Shown here piece by piece: positions 21,604 to 33,009 of a DNA stretch of 64,000 nt; positions within the stretch are counted from its first letter, which is position 1; each line of letters starts with the position of its first letter. This DNA is from Siphonodentalium dalli. Taxonomy: Eukaryota; Mollusca; Scaphopoda; Gadilida; Siphonodentaliidae. The position numbers and the translations under genes are program-made. The DNA is taken from the NCBI GenBank assembly GCA_032622095.1, contig CP136061.1, positions 191,710,369-191,774,368 on the forward strand, in the 5' to 3' direction. The notes beneath the pieces are model-generated. The model saw only the letters and a list, made by a program, of their open reading frames with translations, searched no databases and was not told the origin of the DNA.

Positions 21604-21692
21604 AAGTCTGTGTGCCAGTGTATTCTCTTATACATGCGTGTCTGCCATAGGAAGCCTCGCATATATAAGAGAACACACTGGCTTACAAGTAG

Positions 21693-22753
21693 TCCATGTC
21701 TGCTCATACAAAAACCAGCCAAGATATTTCGATAGCGAAATGCTATTTTTTTACCCGAGACCGTCCCATAGCCATGTCTATGACATGAGTTACGCCCAGG
21801 GCTGGTGGTGGGAATTTTATTCTAATTTACAAAATTTTAGCCTAAAAATCAATACTTGATGATATATATATTTCGGAAAGAGTGACATCTTATGGACATA
21901 ATGGTGTATAATAATCTAACTTTCATGTTAAATTACACATAGAATATTCCGGTTTATTAGGACTAATATCGGTTTGTTTACGTTTTAACTGAAAGCCGAA
22001 GTGTTCTGTAATGTACTCGGCTATTAAAGTTCGGCTTCTATGCCAACAATCGAGTATACCCAAGATCACTCAACCGAGTACACCAGATCGCCGACAACGT
22101 GCGCTGTTATTTTATTCCAACATCCCCCAGCTATTATGTGTTTATTTTAACTGTAAGTGGCCCTTATGAGTTAAACATTTCTTACATGGAACGTCTTGCG
22201 ATATATATGCAATTTTTAATTTATAAATTACTGGGTATAAGTAATAGAATTAATTCAATTTGCGACTGCGTGGTTGTGTTTATGTTTACATTACGATTGC
22301 TAGAATATGCACCACGCCAACTACTGGACCACAGTTCATAAACCTTATTACAACCCATATGAAGATCAAGCTATGAGTGTACAGGTAAGAACTAAGTTTA
22401 AGCCATATTGTATAAAATGGTGACTCTCTACAGACGGGAGAGTTTGCATTGACTGGGAACCATGACGTGTTTTAATGTCTTAAGTAAAACAATTTATGTC
22501 GTAAATTCAATCAGTGACACTTGTCTACATCAGAAGATTACTTCCCAAGACCAAATATCAATAGATGTCACCCTTGTGTAGAACACAGAAGCCTCAGCGA
22601 TATCCCCTGTGATATCCGAATGATATATCAGGCATGAGATTGATGTCAGTGTGAGGAGATGCCAGTGATGGAGCATCAAAGTTTAATGGTGTATAGCATA
22701 TCAATGGTTAGGAACTATTCCCATCTGTAATCACCTGTGTCGTAGTCATGGTG
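21693..22753. other. Intronic sequence, no clear feature
   Basis: No exon or repeat end was recognised. The words AAGTGTTCTGTAATGTACTCGG and AACCGAGTACACC near 22000-22085 give weak internal symmetry only. Confidence 0.3.
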
Positions 22754-23014
22754 CCTTCTTTTCCAAATACTCATTGACGAGTAGCTCCCTAGGGAAATGT
22801 TCAGACAATAGGTTCAACAAACGAGAATAGGTCGTTTGTTGAACTTTATACCAACTAATCATTTCCCACCAATGAATATGAATTACTCTGCACTTTTCTT
22901 TTCATCTGTCTGCATGCATGGTTACATTTCCTGAACATCACTCCAGAAGAGCATTAGACCATTCCAATGTATACTTGTATAACTAGGTGGGATCATCCAT
23001 TAGTATAGAAAGGG
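22754..23014. mobile_element. MITE family D
   Basis: It runs from TCCAAATACTCATTGACGAG through a palindrome (GGTTCAACAAACGA and TCGTTTGTTGAACTT) and CATTCCAATGTATACTTGTA to TTAGTATAGAAAGGG. It stands directly before a family B foldback at 23023. Confidence 0.7.
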
Positions 23015-23022
23015 TAAAGGTA

Positions 23023-23148
23023 CCGTAATGCCCTAATTAATCGACTGCTTAACCACAGCAGAATTATGGGTAACTTTTCAGGATTTGTTGCCATTCATCG
23101 GAAAGCTCTATGCTGTGGTTAAGCAGTCGATTAATTAGGGCATTACTG
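23023..23148. mobile_element. MITE family B foldback, shortened
   Basis: It is flanked by TA on both sides. The left end is CCGTAATGCCCTAATTAATC and the right end is the inverse CAGTAATGCCCTAATTAATC. One arm lost its inner half, giving 126 bp instead of about 213. Other copies begin at 34529, 39252, 44417, 46368 and 59779. A TA target and CAGT ends fit the Tc1/mariner group. Confidence 0.82.
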
Positions 23149-23839
23149 TAGAACTGCTCTATAACTGTGGCTGAGTTCTATTTCTTCTCTCTCAGCTGGT
23201 GATAGCAATTTCTTTCATTGATGGTGGTTGGTTCTGCCATCAAATGAAAGTGTGCATCACCAAGTGATATATATCGAGTCAAGAGTTCAACCTTATAGGG
23301 TACAAATGTGCCAGATTACAATAATTGCCCGCTGATTGATTGGAATAACACAGAAACCTTAAGTCACCCATGTCTATCGTGAGGATGGATTGATTGGCAA
23401 ATACCATGGGCAATGAATAGCTCTGTAGTATGCTACCACACACCTTAAAGTTGCCACAGTTAGGTGCAAGCACAACTACAGATGGGGTTAGGCTCCTATA
23501 AGTGACACTGTCAAATTTCACTGTCACTGTGACACAGTGACACTGTCAAACTGTCAAATAGTGTGAAACATACATGTACCAACAGCCTGAAACAATGAGA
23601 GTCTGAGGAGACGCCAGTGAAAAAGAATCCACGTGTCATGGTGTGATGCCACTGATAGTCAAAGTCTCATGAAGCATCCCAATGGCTAGTGACCCGTGAC
23701 CACGGAGACAGCTGGATTATCCAGATGCGATACATGTACTAGTATGTTGAAAAGGCTCCATAGGTTAGCTGCCTTATTAGTGCAAAGGTGGTCGAGAGAA
23801 GATAACGAGACTTGAATATCCAGCCCTCGAAATTAGGAA

Positions 23840-24200
23840 TGAAAGATACTGTCAATGACACTGTAGCTAAACTTGCAGAGGGGATAATTTCATGTGTTAG
23901 TCAATGGAGTGATTATGAATGCAGAAAGTTGAATGTCTGAGTAATACTAGATATTAACATGAAGAGATATATCAAGTTTGGGATTCAGCATGAGAGATGT
24001 GTCGACGGATTTAGTCATGCAAAGAGTAAAATTAAAAATGGCTGCTAGCAGCCATGTTTTTCAACAAAATTCAAAAAAATTTGATGACTCCAATCTAGTT
24101 GTAAGCCCGAAAATACATATGTGATCCTAAACATGACTGTAAATTTTCAAAACAATTCTCCAATAAATGCAGGTTGCAGAGTGTGCTAATACATGTAGAT
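23840..24200 (+). mobile_element. Pearl-like element family F, truncated
   Basis: It starts AATGAAAGATACTGTCAATG with GTAGCTAAACTTGCAGAGG. It carries one core repeat (GTTTTTCAACAAAATTCAAA, preceded by CAAAGAGTAAAATTAAAAAT and a GGCTGCTAGCAGCC palindrome). It then breaks off without microsatellite or 3' hairpin. Confidence 0.65.
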
Positions 24201-24522
24201 CTAAATTTGAATTCCAAATGTTGTCTGTAGAGTACATGACGTCATGGCGTTTGAAGGAAATGGCTGTTTTTTGTTCTCAGTAGGAAATACTACATAAATG
24301 TCTCTTTGTTTGTGATATCGGACTTTTCTACATTGAAATTCTTGAAATAACATCACAGAACAACTAGGATACTTTTCTGCAGCTTTTTAATGAATTTATT
24401 CAAGGATATTTTTCATGTGGAAACAACATTCTCACTCTCACTCTCAGTTGTTCGGTGTTGACATCACAGTCATGGACAGAATAATTCAGATTCTAAGGAC
24501 CAAGAACATGCATTTTCTTTAA

Positions 24523-24927
24523 AGGTACTCAATCTGATCAGAGGGTCCTATATTACTATTTCTTTGGCTTTGGGTCTAAAAAATATTTGATTCGAGTCGA
24601 GGAAAATACCCATCAAAGCTCAGAGTGATTAGATATCAATTTTTGAAATCTATTAATTTTCGGAGATGTAGCCCACAAGTTGGCAGAACCACGTGATCAA
24701 AACGGACAAATTGCGGGTGTAAGATGGATAACTCTAAAATCAAGTGCTTACTATTAACAATAATAACCAAGTTCTGGCCCACAAAAAATAGAAACCGCAA
24801 ATTTCAAAAATCGATATCTAATCACTCTGAGCTTTGATGGGTGGGTTCCTCGACTCGAATCAAATATTTTTTACCCCTAAAGCCAAAGAAATAGTAATAT
24901 ATGACCCTCTGATCGGATTGAGTACCT
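24523..24927. mobile_element. Family H foldback, TTAA-flanked, complete
   Basis: TTAA lies at both ends (24519-24522 and 24928-24931). The ends AGGTACTCAATC and GATTGAGTACCT extend into inverted arms of roughly 150 bp, with phrases such as TACTATTTCTTTGGCTTT and AGAGTGATTAGATATCAATT. Length is 405 bp. Partial copies lie at 32680 and 58478. TTAA suggests a piggyBac-type element, but the ends lack the usual CCC. Confidence 0.78.
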
Positions 24928-24931
24928 TTAA

Positions 24932-25385
24932 ACTCGCAGGACGTAAAGGGTTGTTGCTTCGGGATAACATCTGGATAGAGATCATTTTGTTGTTATCTAG
25001 TGCGAATCTGTGACTGCAGCAGTGTGAGGCATTGATGACCGCGTGTGCCGTGCGGAGTAATCAGTAGATAGATCCGAATCGGAGATGTGTGATAATCTAA
25101 TTTTAAGGCGTCTCAAGAAGTTACTCGATGTGTTCGTACAAGAATCCAACTTTATACGTCGAACTGTCAAAACTGTGTTTAATCATATGTAATCAACAAT
25201 ATATAGGTCCCAAATAACGAAAGACTGTTTCCGCAAATTTTTATTCTAAATTCGACATCGACTGTATCTTGAATCCAGCATAGCTATGTGGGGACTAAAT
25301 GAACACCTGCTATTTGCTTATGCCCTGATAGAAATATTAGGCATTCTTCAGGATCAAGCTCTTGGATCAAGTTTGAAAGGCTGAT
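24932..25385. other. Intronic sequence, no clear feature
   Basis: Nothing recognised. Confidence 0.3.
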
Positions 25386-25735
25386 GTCTGGAGCTGTTGA
25401 CTTTCACAGATTCTGTGATGTGACCTGCTGAAGGTTTAGTCACACAAAGAGTAAAATCCAAGATGGCCACTAGCGACCATGTTTTCCAATGAAATTAAAA
25501 CAGACAGAAAAATCCAAGATGGCTGCCAGTTGCCATGTTTTTTCAGTAAAATTTGATGCCACCCATCTCTTGGTCACCCCAAAGATCCATATGCAGTTAA
25601 AGAGTTTGGTGACAATCAGAAGAGGGATGTTGTCTGTAGAGTGTGCCAAAGGATTTAGTCATGCAAAGAGTAAAATCCAAGATGGCTGCTGGAACCCATG
25701 TTCTTCATCAAAAATAGTGTAAATCAATGTTTTAG
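25386..25735 (+). mobile_element. Family F core repeats, isolated fragment
   Basis: Two or three core units are marked by AAAGAGTAAAATCCAAGATGG (25446, 25668) and by AAAATCCAAGATGGCTGCCA. There is no 5' start and no 3' hairpin, so it is a fragment. The 77-codon frame is repeat-derived. Confidence 0.6.
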
Positions 25736-25851
25736 AAACAAAGCGAGTTTATCCACAGTCCACTGTTGCCATCAAGGATACAGAATCCATAAACTGCCCA
25801 GTGGGTTATGCATGTATTTGCCTATGAGGAAAAAGAAGCTATTTGTAACAT

Positions 25852-26372
25852 AATGAAAGTCAATGATACTGTAGCTCAACTTGGGGAGGCATTAATAATT
25901 TTATGCTGAGCAGTCAACAGAATGAAAAAGAAGGAAAGTCAAAAAGTTTCAGTAAATGGATTGTATTGTGTAAATGAAATTAATTTCATTTCTCCACTAA
26001 ATGTGGGCCACAGGGTGTGTCGATGAATTCAAATGTGAAAGCCTTGATGGCTCCAGACGCCCATGTTTTTTAACAAATTTCGTAAGAATTGGACAGCTTC
26101 CATCTAGAGGTCACACCAAAGAACCAAATGACGTTTGAATGGGGGATGAGGGATGCTGGTGGCCATGTTTTTTAACGAATTTCAGAAAAAAATTGATAGC
26201 TCCCATCTAGGTCACCCTCAAGATCCATATGAAGTTTGGTGATGATCGGATGAGGGATGCAGCCTGTATGGTGAGCCAAAGGAAATTGTTGATGGATGCA
26301 TGGACAGAAGGATGCATGCCTGCACGATGGATGCCAACCCACAGCAACAGCTCAAAGTAAGGATGAGCTAAA
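25852..26372 (+). mobile_element. Pearl-like element family F, with both ends
   Basis: It starts AATGAAAGTCAATGATACTG with GTAGCTCAACTTGGGGAGG. It holds two or three diverged core units (CCATGTTTTTTAACGAATTTC, then GATAGCTCCCATCTAGGTCA). It then has a GGAT/GCAT-rich microsatellite and ends CACAGCAACAGCTC followed by GATGAGCTAAAAATGA. The terminal AGCTAA matches the end of family E. Confidence 0.68.
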
Positions 26373-27425
26373 AATGAGTATCAACCAATAACGATATACT
26401 AAGGACCCAAGTAACCTGCCAGCAAAAACATGATAGCCAACCATTAAACAGTCTCAGTCTTAATTCCCGAAAATCCTTTTCCTCTATAGTATTCACAGTA
26501 CCTCCTTCTAGTCCGATTTCATTTATCAATTCAATTTTCAACTTTTGGCCTTATCAGCCAAAATATTTTCAGGGTGGGGGCCATGATGAATTGATAAATT
26601 ACTCATGTTTTCCATATTCGCAGACAACGAGGACAAATTGTTAATGTCGCTGACCTTTTGATTACTGTGATTCGATTTGGGGTATGATTCGATGTGAAAT
26701 TTTGACCCCAATTCAATTTTGAGTTTCGATTTGACAAAATAATTCACAGGAGCCTAATTTTTCACTCTCATATTCCAATAACCACAGAAGTCTGGAAGTC
26801 ACAAGACATGATCAGATCGTTCATCATGTTTGGTGCTATATATCATGGGGAACTTTGGATTCTACAACGATATCTCATTACTAAATTGCTACATACACCT
26901 CACTTGTCATGCACCATGCTTATTACATCTCTATTATATCATGCTAACAATTTGAAAGTATACACCAGTGACTGTCCTGTGAATAAAAAAAAAAATTCTG
27001 TTTCTGACTTTTTTCATATTATTTTCAATGGTTATTAAATCAAATGCCAATATGACTGATTTCAAAACCAAAGGATGCTGTCAACAAAAACTGTAATGAT
27101 TACAGTGTGAAAGGAACCAGAGCTTACTGTCATCAAAAGCAAAATAGATCTTAGTTATGAACAAAAGGTGCATTACAAAGGTGGCAGAGTGTCAAAGGGA
27201 AGAATGGTGACTGTCAGTAAAGACATAACAAGTGAATCGCCAATACTGGCATGGCATATGCCCGATACATCCTGTACTAAAGGAGGATGACACACTCATA
27301 AGTGTAGACAAGGGCCAAGGGAACTGCACTCTGACCATCAGCCGGAAACAACTCAACAACAACATAAATGTACATGAATTTCCTCACTTATTAGCCACAA
27401 CTGTCATATAATCAGTATGTGCAAA
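26373..27425. other. Intronic sequence, no clear feature
   Basis: No exon or repeat end was recognised. The open frames here are short and unsupported. Confidence 0.3.
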
Positions 27426-27429
27426 CAAC

Positions 27430-27976
27430 AAGACAGTCAATGACTGTGGGGTCGCTCACCAGATGGTAAAGACAGAGAAGACTGGTACTCTGAAGAAATT
27501 GAGCAAGGAGTAAAATCTAAATGTTTTTTTTTTCATTTAAAGACTTTTTTTCTTTTGTTAAATTGAGAAAGGAATTAAATCTAAAAAATTAAATCTAAGT
27601 TTTTTTTTAAAGATATTGACACTGGCTCTGCCCATGTTTGCCCCAGTGACCCAATTTAAATAAATCTGAACCTCAGTAAACCAGGGACCCTCCATACCAA
27701 ATATAAGCTTAATAGGCCCAATGGTTCTTGAGAAGAAGTTGTTTTAAGAATTACTATGGAGGGAAAGAGTTATGGCCATGGCTTCGCAACTATTTGACTG
27801 GGTGATCTCATTTTAACAAATTTGAATATGAGTCACCTAGGGAACACCCACAATAAATATGAACCCATTCGGTTTTATGGGTCTGGAGAAGATGTTTAAA
27901 AAAAATTTGATGGATGGATGGACGATGAGTGATTACTATACCCGGTAGCTCCACCGGAGACTTTGCCTCAAGTGAG
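27430..27976 (+). mobile_element. Family E element, internally deleted copy
   Basis: It starts ACAAGACAGTCAATGACTG and ends with GGATGGACGATGAG, GCTCCACCGGAGACTTTGCC and TCAAGTGAGCT. It has only two core modules (27640 and 27800) against seven in the full copies. About 550 bp remain. The borders agree with those set by the empty site near 63.57 kb. Confidence 0.72.
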
Positions 27977-28479
27977 CTTAAAACTATAATCAGTACCAAA
28001 CTTGAACTCAACAACTCAAATAGTTTGTCTTATGGAGGGGATTAAAGTTTTTGGAGTGAGTGGCTGATTCTTAAACTTATAAAGCTGTCTCCATTAGAAA
28101 CAGTCTCAATCAACAAAAGGTGGTAAACACAGAACTACAGAACCATTCATAGGGTAGAATTAATTCACTGAAAGGAAGTGTTAACACTGTATGAATGACC
28201 TATTTTGACAGACCCACCATTTGAACAAATTCCTTTACCAGAAATAGCATATGCACAGGGTGCATTGTATTGTGACTGTGAAATAAATTTAAAACAAGTG
28301 TTTGATAACAGGGATGCTAGAAGCACCAATGGGCAAGGGTGATGGGCTTCTTTATATATTTGTGTCTTTAATAATCAACTAAAAAAAAATATTATAAATA
28401 AAAAAAAAAATTTAATTTAAAATTAAATATTTTTTTTAATTGAGCGTGGGTTCAATCTGACTTTTTTTTCTTTTTTTTT

Positions 28480-28756
28480 TAGTTAAGTCCCTGGCTCCAC
28501 CCACATTTGGCCCAGTGACCTCATTTGAACAAATCTGAACCCCAGTCACCCCAGGATCATTCATACCAAATATGAACCCATTCAGCCCAATGGAATTTGA
28601 GAAGAAGTCATTTTAAGATGGAATTTGAGAAGAAGTCATTTTAAGATAAATATGGTGGGAAAGAGTTATGGTCCTAGCTTCGCAACTATTTGACCTGGTG
28701 ACTTCATTTGAACAAATCTGAATGTGAGTCATTTAGGGAACATCCACACCAAATAT
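28480..28756 (+). mobile_element. Family E fragment cut off by family C
   Basis: Two core modules begin at about 28510 and 28690. The fragment stops within CACACCAAATAT exactly where the C element begins. A 31-bp tandem duplication sits inside it. Confidence 0.65.
28592..28653 (+). repeat. 31-bp tandem duplication
   Basis: The unit ATGGAATTTGAGAAGAAGTC plus ATTTTAAG occurs twice in a row with no visible difference, inside the E fragment. Confidence 0.8.
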
Positions 28757-29158
28757 CCTGTCATTTGCAGAATGAGGTTCCCAGAGCATGAAGTTAGTGA
28801 ACGCTATCCTGCATAGTGGGCTAGCATCACTAAATTCACCCTCTGGGGACTTCATTCTGCTTAAGCCTCATCTTCTCTGGAAAGTTTCTTTATTATCAAA
28901 TTTCTATAGAAACTTTTTCACATAGATTCTATTTTGTTTTTAGTTTAGTTTCTCTATATCCCCAAATTTGCAGACCTCACATTGCATAATCGGGGTTCCC
29001 AATGGGTGTACCTCACAATATTCCCCATTTGGGAACTTCAATCTGAGTCTATGTCTCCAATATCAGATGAGGTCATGCAGAATGAGGTCCCCAGAGGGTG
29101 AATTTCACCCTCTGGGGACCTCATTCTGCAAATGACAGGTACACTAAACTCAGACTTG
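28757..29158. mobile_element. MITE family C, left end truncated
   Basis: It starts CTGTCATTTGCAGAATGAGG, so the outer 15-20 bp of the left terminal repeat are missing, and ends ACTCAGACTTG. The centre has the TTTCTTTATTATCAAATTTC block. The right terminal hairpin is a tight GGTGAATTTCACC palindrome. Confidence 0.7.
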
Positions 29159-29738
29159 ATTAGCCATAGCACATTTTAAGGACACCCAACTATTCACACT
29201 AGAAGAGAGTATATATTTATAACTGTTGGTAGTATAATTGCTCCCTTTTTCATGGGTTATTTTTTGCAATTACCCTTTGAAAAATATAATTATATTTCCA
29301 ACAAATGACAATAACAATTAAATTTACATGAATGTTTAAAATGACTTTAGCAATAGGGGCCTCTTGTATCAAGTGCATCAACTTCTGTATTATTGAACAT
29401 CACTGGTGGGGAAACATTGGGTTATCATCAGCAGCATTAGTTTTCTGAAATTATTCATTGATTTAGAGAGCATTTCTCCCTGTAGCTGCTAAATAATTGA
29501 ATGTTATCTCAGCTAATGATAGTGTAATCTTTTTAAGCTGCAACAAGGAATAATGAAATCCAGCAGCCCTTCAGACATAAATAACAATATGAATATAGTG
29601 GGCAGGCAAGCTTTATATGCCATTCATTCTTCCAGATTCAAGGATGTGATTGTGCTGGGTTGAAGTGGGCAGTGGCACCCACCACTCAAATTGATCACCC
29701 AGGATTCACTCCATTTTTAAACTGAAACACTCAGCACG
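29159..29738. other. Intronic sequence, no clear feature
   Basis: Nothing recognised between two family C copies. Confidence 0.3.
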
Positions 29739-30061
29739 CAAGCCTGTATTTATTGTGACTGTCATTTGCAGAATGAGGTCCCTAGAGGGTGAATTTAGTG
29801 ATGCTATCCACATAGAGGGCTAGCATCACTAAATGCACCCTCTGTGGATCTCATTCTGCTTAGGAATGGAAAGTTTCTTTATTATCAAATTGCTATAGAA
29901 ACTTCTTCAAATAGATTCTATTTCTTTTTTAGTTTAGTTTCTCTATATCCACAAATTGGCAGACGACACATTGCATAATCGATGCTATGCAGGATAGCAT
30001 TACTAAATTTATCCTCTGGGGAGCTCATTCTGCAAATGACCGGCATACTAAAGTAAACTTG
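29739..30061. mobile_element. MITE family C, decayed termini
   Basis: It runs from CAAGCCTGTATTTATTGTG to CATACTAAAGTAAACTTG. Possible 8-bp duplications TCAGCACG / CCAGCACA agree at six of eight positions. The right terminal hairpin is reduced to GATGCTATGCAGGATAGCAT, giving 323 bp. Confidence 0.68.
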
Positions 30062-30536
30062 CCAGCACATTTCCTTCCTTACAGTCACATTGCAAAATTA
30101 TGCAGAGTAATTTAAGAAATTGATACTGCCTGACATTGGCGATCTGTTATCACCCGGGACTCTATTCAGAATTGGCACATCATAGCAGATTCAGTACCAG
30201 CTGAGGTCAAAAGGAACACCTCATTGAAAGGGACCCAAGGCACTCGCAATGGGGTAAATGTGCAAAAAATAAAAGTCCATAAAAACATCACCACTAAGAA
30301 GAACATGGAGAAATAGATAAACTTATTATTGATAGTTCTCCAATAATGAAATTTAACATATTGAAACTATTGAAAACAAAACTGTTACAGAAATTTGTCA
30401 ACAAACATCGTTAATCATGTAATAATTTCAAATATTTTAGTCGGACTATGATTTTCAGAATATTTTTAAATGCTTTGACCTTTTCAAATGTTTACCATCA
30501 AGTTTTGATTAAACTTTGGTATCTTATTGGACTAAT
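30062..30536. other. Intronic sequence, no clear feature
   Basis: Nothing recognised. The segment around 30300-30540 resembles, in inverse orientation, 38290-38580 (AACAAAACTGTTA, CAACAAACATCG, TTGTTATATAAACATTAC-type words). This points to an older shared repeat. Confidence 0.35.
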
Positions 30537-31004
30537 AATGAAAGTGTCAATGACACTGAAGCTCAACTTAGAGAGGGGCTATTGTCAAATGTTACAGATA
30601 ATAGAGCGATAGGGAATTAAGAAAGTTGGTATGTCTATGTAATACTAAACACCCAATGGATTTAGTCATACAAAGAGTAAAATCCAAGATGGCCACTGGC
30701 AGCCATTTTTCAAAAAGAATTCAGAAAAATTGGTAAGCTCCCATTTAATAGAGTAGGTTTTAATATATTCCCGATTTTGCGGAACCGGGAACGGGACTGA
30801 AAATGTCATCAGAACCTGGAACCGGGAATTTGTGGTCAAAATAGGAGGCTCCCATCTAGAGGTCACCATGAAGATCCATAATCTAGTTTGGTGATGATCG
30901 AATGAGAGATGTGACCTGTATGATGTGCTAATGGAAATTGTTGACAGACAGACGGATGCACAGACGACGAACACCAACACACAGCAATAGTTGAGCTAAA
31001 AATG
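30537..31004 (+). mobile_element. Pearl-like element family F, with both ends
   Basis: It starts AATGAAAGTGTCAATGACAC. One core unit begins at about 30672 (AAAGAGTAAAATCCAAGATGG). An inserted or unusual stretch with ATTCCCGATTTTGCGGAACC follows. Next come GACAGACGGATG and finally CAACACACAGCAATAGTTGAG plus CTAAAAATGA. TAGCTCAACT-type words at the 5' side and AGTTGAGCTA at the 3' side are inverse to each other, as in subterminal repeats of Helentrons. Confidence 0.66.
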
Positions 31005-31158
31005 ACTTTTATCGGTAATAACACTGACAGTAATGTTTACATAACAATGGTTTTGACATGCAAAATCTCATTATTGGAGAGTTATTAACCCTTTGAACCC
31101 TGACGTCCCACAGTAATCCACACCCTGATCCGGGGCTCCCCATGGTATTTTCCCTTAA

Positions 31159-31530
31159 CCCTTTACCCAACAGAAGGGCCCTGTGCCAATGCATTCTCTT
31201 ATATATGCGAGTCGACCATAGGTTGCCTCGCATATATAAGAGAATGCATTGGCTTAACACATTAAAAATTATAAAATTGTTAAAGAATGTAAGAAAAAAT
31301 GGTAAAAAAAGATTTTTTTTAGGCCAATGCATTCTCTTATATATGCGAGGCGACCTATGGTCGACTCGCATATATAAGAGAATACATTGGCACAGGGCAT
31401 AACTGTAACCATCACAATGTGGTCAATGAGCCGGTTCCAATGATATCCATATTTGTATGGTGTTATTGAGACAGACCGAAGATATTTTAGGCTGTTAAAG
31501 CTTTATTTGGCCGGTTTGTTGGGTAAAGGG
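31159..31530 (+). mobile_element. MITE family A2, double-hairpin with different termini
   Basis: TTAA lies on both sides (31155-31158 and 31531-31534). The terminal repeats CCCTTTACCCAACA / TGTTGGGTAAAGGG are perfect over 14 bp. The inside carries the same two CATTCTCTTATATATGCGAG hairpins as family A, each with 25-30 bp near-perfect arms and a CGACCATAGGT-type turn. The linker (CACATTAAAAATTATAAAAT) and right third differ from A. It is piggyBac-like and non-autonomous. Confidence 0.85.
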
Positions 31531-31534
31531 TTAA

Positions 31535-32284
31535 ATTAGAAAGTGTCTTATGGTATGATGTTGGTTATGTTTAAATTGTGACACAGGTCTGAAACTTTAC
31601 ATTTTATCACCTATGGATCACTGATCATTATAAGATTGGGAGAATTTACCATGTGGCAACTCCTTGGTAATGGTTGCTAGGAAACTACCCGGAATTGGCT
31701 GGAAAATACAATTATAGCGTCATTATTCAATGCCAGTGATTGCGTTTTCGATGCAGGTAATACCATAATGTGAAATTTGAGATATATCCGAGCAAAAGAG
31801 TGACTCAATTGTCATATTTAAGGATAGCAATGGTTGCTAAGCAAATACTATTAGATATTAGTGCAAGCCAACCAATGAAACGTTGCAGCTGGTTTGATCA
31901 GAACATTAGGTGTGCATGTAAAATATACCCGTAAGTATGCTGAGGTTACCATAGTACACATGACCTTACCTGAGGATTGCAAAATGCCAGGAGATTGATA
32001 TATCACAAATACAACATTCTCACTTCTGATTACTTGATAGAGTTCACTGATTGATAATCACAAAAGGCTGGTGAGGCGCCTTATTTTTCTGTATTACAGA
32101 GATTCACAATCTTACAGTCTACCAGATAGGTCACTTTGAAGAATAGCTATAATATATTTAAAAGCAGACAAAATTAAGCCATTTGTTCTGGCAAAACAGA
32201 ATGAAGAAGTTAATTCAAAACATTAGCAGATCTGCTGTCAGACTAGAACTCACATCAATACAAAACAAGAACATTGCTATAAAG
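31535..32284. other. Intronic sequence, no clear feature
   Basis: Nothing recognised except GCAGATCTGCTGTCAGACTAG near 32226. This word recurs in the local duplication array at 33.4-36.2 kb. Confidence 0.35.
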
Positions 32285-32575
32285 TCATGGCAAAATACCA
32301 AAATACACCTGTGGTAATTTCAACAATGGGCCATAACTCTGGTCAAAATTGGTGGACGGAACCCGAATTTGAACTTGACCTGTATTTTGTGCTAGTAAAC
32401 CCACATACCAAATTTAATACCATTCAGTTGAGACTATCTAAAATTATCATCCAGAAAACAAAAGCGAATAGATGGACGGACAGACATATGGATGGATGGA
32501 CCAATAACATAATACATCCCGTTTTATACAAACGGGCATATAATAACAAGCGGTTGCACCGCCAGTGATGGGCTA
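32285..32575 (+). mobile_element. Pearl-like core-repeat element, family G
   Basis: One core unit (GGGCCATAACTCTGG, GAACTTGACCTGTATTTTG, CCCACATACCAAATTTAATA) is followed by a GGAC/GATG microsatellite at 32472-32500. A terminal hairpin ATCCCGTTTTATACAAACGGGCAT is followed by ATAATAACAA. The order core, microsatellite, hairpin repeats that of families E and F. Confidence 0.68.
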
Positions 32576-32679
32576 ACCCCACTGTACAAATTAAAACCTG
32601 GCCATTGCTGATGCTATCCGCTAAGAGGGACCTTTGCAATCATTTCCTTCATAAGATCAGTCATTCAAACAATAGTTAA

Positions 32680-32900
32680 AGGTACTCAATCCGATCAGAC
32701 ACTCCTAAATTACTATTTCTATGGCTTCGGGGTAAAAAAGTCGAGTCGAGGAACCCACCCATCAAAGCTCAGAGTGATCAGATATTGATTTTTGAAGTTC
32801 GTTAATTTCTCGAGATGTGGCCCAGAAAACTTGTGGTCAAACAGAAAAATTGCGGATGAAGATGGATAACTCTAAAATCAAGTGGTTATTATTACCACAT
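32680..32900 (+). mobile_element. Family H foldback, left half only
   Basis: After TTAA (32676-32679) it starts AGGTACTCAATCCGATCAG. It follows the H family through AAAGCTCAGAGTGATCAGAT and GATGGATAACTCTAAAATC, then stops. The right arm is missing. Confidence 0.65.
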
Positions 32901-33009
32901 TGAAAAGTTGGGTTATAAACATCAACAGAAGGGCCCCCAAGAAACAAAAATCATGAAAAATTGACAATTAAGGGCCACCACTCAGGAAAAATACAACATG
33001 GTCAGGAAG

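Larger units (their letters stand above)
21079..21692 (+). mobile_element. MITE family A, split by a nested insertion and truncated
   Basis: After TTAA (21075-21078) it starts CCCTTTCATGAAAGGAGCTG and runs to 21129. It is interrupted by the element at 21130-21603 and resumes at 21604 with one complete hairpin. Similarity is lost after about 21692, so the second hairpin and right end are missing. Confidence 0.75.

Noticed and set aside
24523-24927. SINE or LINE origin for family H
   Set aside because: The long inverted arms and TTAA on both sides indicate a DNA foldback. There is no poly-A tail and no Pol III promoter pattern.
31009-31402. Open frames of 120 and 86 codons on opposite strands
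   Set aside because: Both are translations of the A2 double hairpin and neighbouring intron. They resemble each other because the DNA is palindromic.
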